Assembly (NCBI GenBank): GCA_004558185.1
Contig: SFDP01000013.1
Coordinates: forward strand, 1 to 47,302
DNA: 47,302 nt
Direction of reading: 5' to 3'
Origin: Lachnospiraceae bacterium
Lineage (GTDB): Bacteria; Bacillota; Clostridia; Lachnospirales; Lachnospiraceae
Under the pieces are notes generated by a model. It saw nothing but the letters and a program-made list of their open reading frames with translations, ran no database searches and had not been told where the DNA came from. The position numbers were made by a program, and so were the translations under genes. This document shows, one piece after another, positions 33,746 through 39,782 of this stretch (position 1 is the first letter of the stretch; the number at the start of each line of letters is the position of its first letter).

Positions 33746-34065
33746 CTGAAAATCAGATGGCAATTAGGATATTGAATCGTGAGGATAATCCGATTTATAA
33801 TCTTTTCTGTAGTTGTCATACTTGTAATCTTATCAAGCATGATATATACCCACAAGATTTTATGGAAAAGATTTCAAAGATTTTTATGTTTCAGATGCGT
33901 ATTAAAAACAAAGAGTTCCTTAAGTGGAGAATTATACATAAAGTATTAAAGGAAATGATTTGATAGTTATCAGCATCGGTGGGAATTTTCTACTGGTGCT
34001 GATTACATCAATAAGTTTACTTGAAAAAATACGGAATATAATATATAATGGAGGTGTAAAAATCT
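33746..34065. other. Spacer with possible HNH-like remnant
   Basis: A short open frame at 33757-33963 encodes NLFCSCHTCNLIKHDIYPQD, which resembles the second half of an HNH/zinc nuclease motif (C-x2-C followed by N and K-D). It lacks a ribosome site and a first half, so it is at most a remnant. The imperfect hairpin at 33970-34002 (CAGCATCGGT with ACTGGTGCTG) has no T-run. Confidence 0.35.
34021..34049 (+). promoter_or_regulatory. Promoter of the toxin-antitoxin set
   Basis: TTGAAA (34021-34026) and TATAAT (34044-34049) have ideal 17-bp spacing. A second TATAAT overlaps at 34037-34042. The transcript would start close to the ribosome site GGAGGTG at 34050-34056, so the leader is extremely short. 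Confidence 0.6.
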
Positions 34066-34347
34066 ATGGGAGATGTTTATATGTCAGTGACGGAAGTTAT
34101 TAAAGGCATTTTGAAAGATAAAAACGTAACACAAGTGGAGTTAGCGGAAAGAACAAACGTAACCAAACAGAATTTAAGCAACAAAATGAATAGGGATAAT
34201 TTTTCTACATTGGAATTGGTAGAAATTGCAGACGCTTTGGAAATGCAATTATTACTAAAGAATACTTCTGATGGAAAAGAATATATTATAGACTATCCAG
34301 AGGAACAAAAAGGAAAGCCAAAACGAAGTAGAAAATCCGAGGAATAG
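34066..34347 (+). CDS. Small HTH (XRE-like) protein
   Basis: The 93-aa protein carries an HTH motif in VTQVELAERTNVTKQNLSNK, at residues about 22-42, followed by a lysine/arginine-rich tail (KGKPKRSRKSEE). GGAGGTG lies nine bases before the ATG at 34066; an internal ATG at 34081 also keeps the domain. It lies 12 bp before an antitoxin-like gene and a PIN toxin gene, so it is probably the transcriptional regulator of that set. Confidence 0.82.
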   Translation: MGDVYMSVTEVIKGILKDKNVTQVELAERTNVTKQNLSNKMNRDNFSTLELVEIADALEMQLLLKNTSDGKEYIIDYPEEQKGKPKRSRKSEE

Positions 34348-34359
34348 GAGGTATGCACT

Positions 34360-34584
34360 ATGACAGCAATTAGAAAAGAAGCCATTGAATTGTTGGAAAG
34401 AGTACCGGAAGATAAACTAAGCTTTGTGATTCAAATTATGCGTGGTGTTAATGGATTATTAGGCGATGCAGATACCAATGCAAAAAGAGTTGTAAATCTT
34501 GACCAATTTGTAATGCCAGCAACGGAACGAGGACAGAATGCAGATTCTTATATAAGGGAGTTGAGAGATAATGACAGAATTTAA
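34360..34584 (+). CDS. Putative antitoxin paired with PIN toxin
   Basis: The 74-aa protein begins MTAIRKEAIELLERVPEDKL, which is the helical N-terminus often seen in small antitoxins of PIN toxins, and has no obvious DNA-binding domain of its own. AGGAGGTATGCAC gives a good ribosome site. Its 3' end overlaps the PIN gene by 14 bases, as toxin and antitoxin genes often do. The function is inferred from size, place and the partner. Confidence 0.75.
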   Translation: MTAIRKEAIELLERVPEDKLSFVIQIMRGVNGLLGDADTNAKRVVNLDQFVMPATERGQNADSYIRELRDNDRI

Positions 34585-35014
34585 GCGTGTATTCGTTGAT
34601 ACTGCACCGATTATCTATTATCTGGAAAACAGTTCCTTGTATATGGATGCTATAAAGAAATTCTTTACAAAGTGTATTGAGGAAAATATTCAGATTGTTA
34701 CCTCTGCCATTACTATTGAGGAATATCTTGTTTTTCCATACAGTAACGGGAAGATGGAATTTGCCGACAATTTCAAGAAGTTTATTGAATACATGAATAT
34801 TGATGTCGTGGATATAAATTCTGAAATTGCAGAGCAAGGAGCAAAGATAAGAGGTCAGTATAAGAATTTTAAAGCTATGGATGCTTTACAGATTGCAACT
34901 GCGATAGTTGGCGAATGTGATATGTTCTTTACAAATGACAAGCAGTTGAGACAAGAGAAAGAACTTCCATGTATGACTATGGAAGATTTGGAAAAATATT
35001 TATGGAAACATTAG
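34571..35014 (+). CDS. PIN-domain ribonuclease toxin (VapC-like)
   Basis: PIN toxins cleave RNA, often tRNA. The acidic residues of the active site can be seen: the Asp in FVDTAPIIYYLE, the Glu in AITIEEYLVF, the Asp in KAMDALQIATA and the Asp in MFFTNDKQL. The length of 147 aa is typical. The start lies inside the antitoxin gene, so translation is coupled. The set differs from classical VapBC in having a third gene, the HTH protein upstream. Confidence 0.85.
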   Translation: MTEFKRVFVDTAPIIYYLENSSLYMDAIKKFFTKCIEENIQIVTSAITIEEYLVFPYSNGKMEFADNFKKFIEYMNIDVVDINSEIAEQGAKIRGQYKNFKAMDALQIATAIVGECDMFFTNDKQLRQEKELPCMTMEDLEKYLWKH

Positions 35015-35122
35015 TTATCAGTCCTAAATTATGATTGAGGACATTCACAAGGTAAGAGAAAATAACTACAATATCACAAAGGATCACCAACGGAAGAGTA
35101 AAATCTTCTGAAGGTGCTTTTT

Positions 35123-35386
35123 CTATGACTGCTGCTGTTTGGATATATCATCAACTGCTGATTGTAAATATAAGTTTCTCCATGTATTCTTGATGTTCTG
35201 TTGTTTTAGTTGGTTGATCCGCTTTGTTGTGTATCGGTCTAGCCAATTCATTAAAGCCGATGGAACAAATCGGTCTGGTAATTTCATTATAATTTTGAAA
35301 AATAAATTTTCTAACTTGGAGTGTAGCTTGTTGAGAAATTCTTTCACGATGCTACGCTTTTTAATTTCAATGTCTATTATAATCAC
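35123..35386 (-). CDS. Small hypothetical helical protein
   Basis: The 87-aa frame on the minus strand encodes a helical, basic protein with LPDRFVPSALMNWLDRYTTK and KNTWRNLYLQSAVDDISKQQ. The composition looks like a real protein rather than a shadow frame. I do not recognise a named family. The start would be the GTG at 35384-35386, which itself lies in an AGAGGTG box, so the true start is unsure. It lies between the PIN toxin gene and the insertion sequence. Confidence 0.45.
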   Translation of the reverse strand: MIIIDIEIKKRSIVKEFLNKLHSKLENLFFKIIMKLPDRFVPSALMNWLDRYTTKRINQLKQQNIKNTWRNLYLQSAVDDISKQQQS

Positions 35387-35526
35387 CTCTGAAAAAAATT
35401 TGTTTTGTTTGGAAAATCAGAATTGCTTTTCCTATCTATAGTATAGATTGAAATGGATAAAAAGACAATGTTGTTGCGCCCCTCTCAGCCTGACTTGTAA
35501 CTAACCTAGTTGCCTGTCACAGAATT

Positions 35527-35650
35527 AACCGATATACTGTCACCAAAGAATAAAAAAGAAAGGATCCTGGAACCTTCTTCTTTGGTGAGTTGATCGTTCC
35601 AGGATCTAGGATGGTATTGTTACCATGGTTATCGTATCAAAGTATCGGTT
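35527..35650 (+). promoter_or_regulatory. Structured IS leader with interlocking inverted repeats
   Basis: Two perfect inverted repeats interleave. CACCAAAGAA (35541-35550) pairs with TTCTTTGGTG (35578-35587), and GATCCTGGAAC (35563-35573) pairs with GTTCCAGGATC (35596-35606). The order A-B-A'-B' allows a pseudoknot or two mutually exclusive hairpins, but not two simple nested stems. A weaker outer pair joins AACCGATATACT (35527-35538) with AGTATCGGTT (35641-35650), eight bases before the DUF6431 start. Confidence 0.65.
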
Positions 35651-35658
35651 AGAGCGCA

Positions 35659-36180
35659 ATGAGAAAAATGATATTTTTAGTAATTAGTGAAGAAGATACC
35701 ATCTGTCCGGAATGCAAAAGCCCTCTATGTAAGAGGGACAGGAAGCTGCGGGTTCATAAAGAAGCAGGTGGGAAGAAAAGCTGGTTCGCCATTAACCGGC
35801 TGAAATGTACCAACGAGAAATGCCGAAGACTGCATAATGAACTGCCAGACTGTATGATTCCCTACAAGCACTATGGTTCAGATATCATAGAGGATGTGGT
35901 GGATGAAGTGGTTGGTCCTGATGATTTAGGAACGGAGAATTATCCGTGTGAAGCAACCATGAAGCACTGGAAATGGTGGATCAGCCAAAATGAAGCAAAC
36001 ATAGGCGGACAGATGAGATCGATGCTGCATCATCTCCTGGATTTGGATATGGAGTTCCTGAAATCCGGTGAGTCTTTGCTGAAGGAACTCAAGGGTCGGA
36101 TAAGCCCCGGGTGGCTCTCAGTAGTCGCCAGGTTTATCTATAACCTGGGAGGCCGGATAGAACCGTATCCGGAGACGTAA
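35659..36180 (+). CDS. DUF6431 zinc-ribbon protein of an IS
   Basis: The 173-aa protein has a zinc-ribbon start (TICPECKSPLCKRDRKLRVH) with a second cysteine pair in LKCTNEKCRRLHNELPDCM, then a helical tail. This matches DUF6431, a family found next to IS transposases, thought to assist transposition. It appears intact. The ribosome site before 35659 is weak (GAGCGCAATG), and the structured leader may control translation. Confidence 0.8.
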   Translation: MRKMIFLVISEEDTICPECKSPLCKRDRKLRVHKEAGGKKSWFAINRLKCTNEKCRRLHNELPDCMIPYKHYGSDIIEDVVDEVVGPDDLGTENYPCEATMKHWKWWISQNEANIGGQMRSMLHHLLDLDMEFLKSGESLLKELKGRISPGWLSVVARFIYNLGGRIEPYPET

Positions 36181-36184
36181 GGTT

Positions 36185-36578
36185 ATGCAGAGCAAGGAAG
36201 TAAAGAAATGGCAGGATGAGGAAGCGCTGAAACGCTATCAGATGATAGCACCGCTATTGGATGAAGATATGGACGAAGCAAAAAGGCGACAGTTGCGGGA
36301 AGAAATCGCAGCAAGGTATGAGATATCCAAGAGAAGCCTGTACCGGTATGAAGCAAAGTAGCGGGAGGGAGCATTTGACGGACTTCGCCCGATGAACCGT
36401 GAAAAGAGACGCAGTCAGGCACTGCCGGAGAACTATGATGAGATAGTCGGAGAGACAATCCAGCTAAAGAGGGAGGTGCCAAAGAGAAGTGTTCGCCAGA
36501 TCATCAAGATTCTGGAGATAGAAGGCTATGCTGCGCCGGGGGTGCTTAAGGCGTCAACGCTGCAAAGGTACCTGTAAT
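36185..36578 (+). pseudogene. Truncated IS transposase with in-frame stop
   Basis: From the ATG at 36185 the frame encodes an HTH start (EISKRSLYRYEAK) and stops at an in-frame TAG (36359-36361). The same frame resumes with REGAFDGLRPMNREKRRSQ and LKREVPKRSVRQIIKILEIE, typical of the DNA-binding half of IS481/Mu-like integrases. It ends at a TAA after LQRYL, where the catalytic core should begin. The gene is therefore broken by a stop codon and by loss of the DDE domain. Confidence 0.8.
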
Positions 36579-37014
36579 GAGGGCAATCCTCATGTTTAAG
36601 GCTGAATAACTGCACCGATACTGAAATGTCTTAACCCCTTTTCCGTTTCGTATCAATCCGCAGCAGCTCCGCAATGTTCCTTGACAAAGAAAGCGACGCA
36701 AGATAACGGCGACGCAGTATAGGGCAAATCAGATACGTTCCTTTTGCGCCGAGCTATACGGCGGGTGCGCCATGACTTCCCGACAGGAAAGAGCGAGCAA
36801 CACCGCACCGAAAAATAAGTGTAGCAGCTTATAGGTGACGACGCGCAGAATACATAATGATACTCCCTTATAGCCATAGTCCGAGCGTTCAGAGCATCGC
36901 AGGCAATGGGTAGGGCTGCGGCAGACCGCCGCAGGGGTGCAACTCCCGTGAGATTGAGCTAACAATCGTCTGATTAAAGCCCCTTTCATAAAATCAGAAA
37001 GGGGGAAAAATCCT
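36579..37014. other. Transposon segment upstream of xis, no gene seen
   Basis: No frame is convincing in this more GC-rich stretch. It contains a perfect hairpin (CTGCGGC, AGACC loop, GCCGCAG at 36916-36934) and a GGGTGCAACTCCCGTGAG segment. This kind of stretch is expected upstream of the excisionase gene in Tn1549-like elements and may be the tail of a lost gene plus an RNA leader. A 175-aa frame on the minus strand at 36729-37256 is a shadow of this and of xis. Confidence 0.5.
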
Positions 37015-37230
37015 ATGTGTATAGATAAAAAAACAGAGGTACGAGTACCTATACACCTTAAAATGACTTTGACAATAAAAGAAGCTGCGGAATACAGCAA
37101 CATTGGCATAAACAAGATTGATACCATGTTGAAGCAGCCTAATTGCCCATTTGTCCTTTTTGTTGGTACACGAAAGTTGGTCAAACGTCGTGAATTTGAA
37201 GAATATATCCGGCGTGAGCTGATAATATAA
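37015..37230 (+). CDS. xis: Excisionase (Tn916/Tn1549 type)
   Basis: The 71-aa basic protein has a winged-helix layout: LTIKEAAEYSNIGINKIDTM, then PFVLFVGTRKLVKRREFEEY. This is the standard excisionase of the Tn916/Tn1549 superfamily, placed as usual before the integrase gene. It works with the integrase to remove the element. The ATG follows AAAGGGGGAAAAATCCT. It looks intact, although its integrase partner is not. Confidence 0.9.
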   Translation: MCIDKKTEVRVPIHLKMTLTIKEAAEYSNIGINKIDTMLKQPNCPFVLFVGTRKLVKRREFEEYIRRELII

Positions 37231-37271
37231 AAAATTAATTGACACTGGTACAACAAATCTCCCTATAAAGA

Positions 37272-37300
37272 TTGAAAAAATGGAGTCTTTATGCTATAAT
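37272..37300 (+). promoter_or_regulatory. Promoter ahead of the integrase remnant
   Basis: TTGAAA (37272-37277) and TATAAT (37295-37300) are 17 bp apart, 48 bp before the integrase start. A second -35 (TTGACA at 37239-37244) with TATAAA at 37264-37269 lies further upstream at 19-bp spacing. Confidence 0.65.
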
Positions 37301-37348
37301 TCACTGTTGCGTTGGGCTCTCTTTTGAGATACGAAAGGAGTCCGATAA

Positions 37349-37895
37349 ATGGGAAAAAATCTAAAAGGTAAAGAGTGCGGCAAAGGCATTTACCAAAGAA
37401 AGGACGGTTTATACTCCGCAAGATACTACGCAAAAAACGGCAAACGCAAAGAGAAATATTTTGAAACATTGCCGGAAGCGAAAAAACAGCCGGAAAGAGT
37501 CTGAAACGCTGTCACAGGTTTTAGAGTACATTGACAGCAGAACAGGAGAAACGAAATGCCTTGTTATGCGTGATTTGGTGTTCGTCAACTGGCGAACAGG
37601 TGAGCCTGCAAAAAACAGTTCTTATGACACACACTTATACAAGTTGTGTGACGAGGCAGGTATCAAACGCTTTTGTATGCACGCCTTGCGACATACTTAT
37701 GCTACACGCGCGATTGAGCGCGGCGTTCAACCTAAAGTGCTGCAACAGCTATTAGGACGCGCAAGCATTAAAACAACAATGGACAGATATGTTCATGTTA
37801 CGGACGAATCACTGGTAAATGCAATACGTCAATTTCAACAGGCTACGCCGCCAGTTACACAAAAAGGGCGTAAAAAGGGCGTACAAGAAATTTAA
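37349..37895 (+). pseudogene. int: Tyrosine integrase with large internal deletion
   Basis: The first 51 codons (from ATG 37349 to TGA 37502-37504) encode the arm-binding domain: GIYQRKDGLYSARYYAKNGK. In the next frame, from about 37500 to 37895, comes the C-terminal catalytic part with SETLSQVLEYIDSRTGETK, CMHALRHTYATRAIERG (His-x-x-Arg) and TTMDRYVHVTDE (nucleophile tyrosine). Tn916-family integrases have about 400 residues; roughly 200 are missing here, including the core-binding domain and first catalytic arginine. The remains do not form one frame, so the enzyme is dead. Confidence 0.9.
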
Positions 37896-38095
37896 CGAAA
37901 GGCGAAAAGCCTTGAAAACAAAGGCTTTTCGGATAGGTAAAGATAAATATGAAACTAGGAATCGTTATATGAAGTCCTATTTCATGTATCTCCATAAAGA
38001 GTCATAAAACTCTATGAAACCGCATATTTACTGGGTTCGTGGTAATTTGTTCTCACATGTAACTTGTTATAAATTATTATAATTTATAGAAAAAT

Positions 38096-38126
38096 GGTAC
38101 TCGCGTGGTACTCGGTATGGTACTCG
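38096..38126. repeat. Three GGTACTCG direct repeats near transposon end
   Basis: GGTACTCG occurs at 38096-38103, 38107-38114 and 38119-38126, with starts 11 and 12 bp apart. Tn916-family integrases bind short direct repeats near the transposon ends by their N-terminal domain. Position about 200 bp after int fits such arm-type sites. This role is inferred. Confidence 0.55.
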
Positions 38127-38218
38127 ATATTCGGGAGACCAAGAAAAAATATTAACATTATTTCATTTTGTAACAAGCTATATTGAGACCCAGGTTAGCA
38201 GATAGATTGAATTATATA

Positions 38219-38274
38219 TTCAGGTGTTAAGAGGGCAGATGCTGATGATGGCATCTGTCCTCTTGTTATCTGAA
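38219..38274 (+). terminator. Long hairpin before the four-gene cassette
   Basis: AAGAGGGCAGATGC (38229-38242) and GCATCTGTCCTCTT (38251-38264) pair around TGATGATG, with one G-T pair. The flanks TTCAG and CTGAA extend it. The T-tract after it is poor, so it is either a weak terminator or an insulating structure. Confidence 0.55.
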
Positions 38275-38331
38275 TCGCGCATGGGTAAATTTAACTAATT
38301 GAGAAAAATATAAATATTACAGTCCAAAATA

Positions 38332-38360
38332 TTGACTAAGAAACAAAAATTTGATATATT
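38332..38360 (+). promoter_or_regulatory. Promoter of the four-gene membrane cassette
   Basis: TTGACT (38332-38337) and TATATT (38355-38360) have 17-bp spacing. The ribosome site GGAGG at 38369-38373 follows closely, so the leader is very short. Confidence 0.7.
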
Positions 38361-38382
38361 ATGCTCATGGAGGTATATTTCT

Positions 38383-38916
38383 ATGACTACGGAAGAAAGA
38401 GAAATAGCAGAACTACAGAATAATCTTGAAATGCTGAGAAAGCTTTTTGGATGGACTGCAGAGCAGCTTGGCAATAGGCTTGGGGTGACAAAGCAGACGA
38501 TTTTAAATCTTGAGCATGGTAAGCCGGTGATGTCAAAGATTCAATATATTGCAATTAGATCAGTGATGGAGACTGAAGCTATGAGCCGTGAAGGGGAAGA
38601 AAAAGAGAACCTTCTCAAAGTCCTAAGCTTAGTCTTCAATGAAGATAAATCAATAACTGAAGAACAGAGAGAAAAAGCCTTAGATGCAGCAAAGGTTGTT
38701 TCGACTGCAACGGCTGCCGGAGCTGGAATTACAGCTATGGGTGTTCTAACTGGTTCTCTTACAGCACTTGGAATTGGTGCAGTTGCAGTAAATCCAGCAG
38801 TAGTTGCTGTGGCAGGAGCTGTTGGGGTTGGAGGCTGGGTCGCAGGAATGTTGAATAAGACCAAGCAAGCAGAAAAGCAGAAGCAGAACAAGAAAGGGGC
38901 AAAGAAGGATGATTAA
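38383..38916 (+). CDS. HTH protein with C-terminal glycine-zipper membrane segment
   Basis: The N-terminal 65 residues are an XRE-type HTH: LRKLFGWTAEQLGNRLGVTK then QTILNLEHGKP. A helical middle with EEQREKALDAAKVVS leads to a long alanine/glycine-rich stretch, with GAGITAMGVLTGSLTALGIG and VAVAGAVGVGGWVAGMLNK, and then a lysine-rich tail. HTH proteins rarely carry such a segment; it would anchor a DNA-binding or sensing domain to the membrane, or insert on a signal. I chose the ATG at 38383, after GGAGG. The stop overlaps the next gene by eight bases. I do not recognise a named family for the full protein. It is 177 aa. Confidence 0.8.
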   Translation: MTTEEREIAELQNNLEMLRKLFGWTAEQLGNRLGVTKQTILNLEHGKPVMSKIQYIAIRSVMETEAMSREGEEKENLLKVLSLVFNEDKSITEEQREKALDAAKVVSTATAAGAGITAMGVLTGSLTALGIGAVAVNPAVVAVAGAVGVGGWVAGMLNKTKQAEKQKQNKKGAKKDD

Positions 38917-39223
38917 TTTGGGGCAGATCGTTAAAACCGCAGAACCATTTTTTAAACAAGCGGCAAAGTTTATTAAGGCCAATCCTCACCTTTTGATAGA
39001 GGGAGGGCTTGCTGGCGGTCTCCTTGTTTCGCTTGGATATAATGTTCAGGTAGAAAATGAACATGAGAAGCGAGACAAACTTGTTGAAAATCAGCTTAGA
39101 AAAGACCAGGCCATAATAAAAGATCTTAGTTCAAAAGTGCAGAAGGTTGATAAACTTGAAAAGTGTAATGAGCTTCTGATGGATGCTCTGACAAAAAAGT
39201 CCCCTAATACGGTTGGGGCATAG
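38909..39223 (+). CDS. Small membrane-anchored coiled-coil protein
   Basis: The 104-aa protein has an amphipathic start (LGQIVKTAEPFFKQAAKFIK) and one short glycine-rich hydrophobic segment (LIEGGLAGGLLVSLGYNV). It ends in a charged coiled coil of about 50 residues (EKRDKLVENQLRKDQAIIKD and on). I do not recognise a family. It overlaps the HTH gene by eight bases and lies ten bases before the next start, so it is part of one translational unit. Its coil could pair with the coil of the next protein. Confidence 0.75.
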   Translation: MINLGQIVKTAEPFFKQAAKFIKANPHLLIEGGLAGGLLVSLGYNVQVENEHEKRDKLVENQLRKDQAIIKDLSSKVQKVDKLEKCNELLMDALTKKSPNTVGA

Positions 39224-39233
39224 GAGGTATCTC

Positions 39234-39782
39234 ATGGGTGAATATGTTACAAAGAAGAAAGATATGGTTTTTAAAAATGTCGAATCTCTTCAGCAGGTCA
39301 TTAATGTTATTAATGAGGCAGCTGCAGCATCGAATGATAAAAAGAGAACTATTAGCGAGAGCTCTATCCCTGAAGTCCTTACCGGAGCTCTTGGAGCTGG
39401 TATAGGCGGCGTTGGGTCATTTGTTGCATTGTATGGACTTGGAACGGTCGGTTTGTCCGCTGCTGGGATTACTTCAGGTCTGGCTGCTGCGGGTTCAATA
39501 GTTGGCGGTGGAATGGTTGCGGGAGTGTTTGTTTTGGCGGCACCTGTTGCAATTCTTGCGGCTGGTGGAGTTGGAGTTGCTTCTCATCTTAAGAATAAGC
39601 AGCTTAGGCAGGAAAAAGAGAGGATATATAAGGAGGCTCTGGCTAAGCATCAAGCAATTATTAAACTTCTTGAAGAGGAAAAAGATGCCACACGGGAACG
39701 TTTGGATTATCTTCAGAGTCTTAATATCATGTTACAGCAGGCAATCAAAGATCTGAGTAAGGATTTAGGTAAAACAGCATGA
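39234..39782 (+). CDS. Glycine-zipper membrane protein with C-terminal coiled coil
   Basis: The 182-aa protein has a helical N-terminus, a hydrophobic stretch of some 75 residues dense in glycine and alanine (GALGAGIGGVGSFVALYGLG, AAGSIVGGGMVAGVFVLAAP), and a charged coiled-coil tail (KERIYKEALAKHQAIIKLLE and further). Gly-x3-Gly spacing is typical of glycine zippers, seen in pore-forming and membrane-packing proteins. The ATG at 39234 follows AGGAGG by six bases; an upstream start at 39213 lies inside the previous gene. The stop overlaps the next start as ATGA. No named family is recognised. Confidence 0.78.
   Translation: MGEYVTKKKDMVFKNVESLQQVINVINEAAAASNDKKRTISESSIPEVLTGALGAGIGGVGSFVALYGLGTVGLSAAGITSGLAAAGSIVGGGMVAGVFVLAAPVAILAAGGVGVASHLKNKQLRQEKERIYKEALAKHQAIIKLLEEEKDATRERLDYLQSLNIMLQQAIKDLSKDLGKTA

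Larger units (their letters stand above)
35513..36578 (+). mobile_element. Insertion sequence remnant (DUF6431 plus broken transposase)
   Basis: The segment starts around a CTGTCAC direct repeat (35513-35519 and 35537-35543), continues through a structured leader, a DUF6431 gene and a transposase/integrase reading frame, and stops abruptly near 36578 where similarity to a transposase core should continue. The right end is missing. The two-gene arrangement, a zinc-ribbon DUF6431 protein followed by a DDE integrase, is common in Lachnospiraceae IS elements. Confidence 0.7.
37896..38382. other. Presumed right end of the Tn1549-like element and spacer
   Basis: No gene is supported. It holds a perfect hairpin CGAAAAGCCTT/AAGGCTTTTCG (37903-37931), three GGTACTCG repeats (38096-38126), a long hairpin (38219-38274) and the promoter of the next operon. 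The transposon probably ends between about 38126 and 38220, but no direct terminal sequence could be fixed. Confidence 0.5.

Noticed and set aside
36729..37256. 175-residue ORF on the minus strand
   Set aside because: It is antisense to xis and the xis leader, has no ribosome site and no protein-like composition.
37819..38007. 62-residue ORF overlapping the integrase end
   Set aside because: It is an out-of-frame reading over the int C-terminus and the hairpin after it, without a ribosome site.
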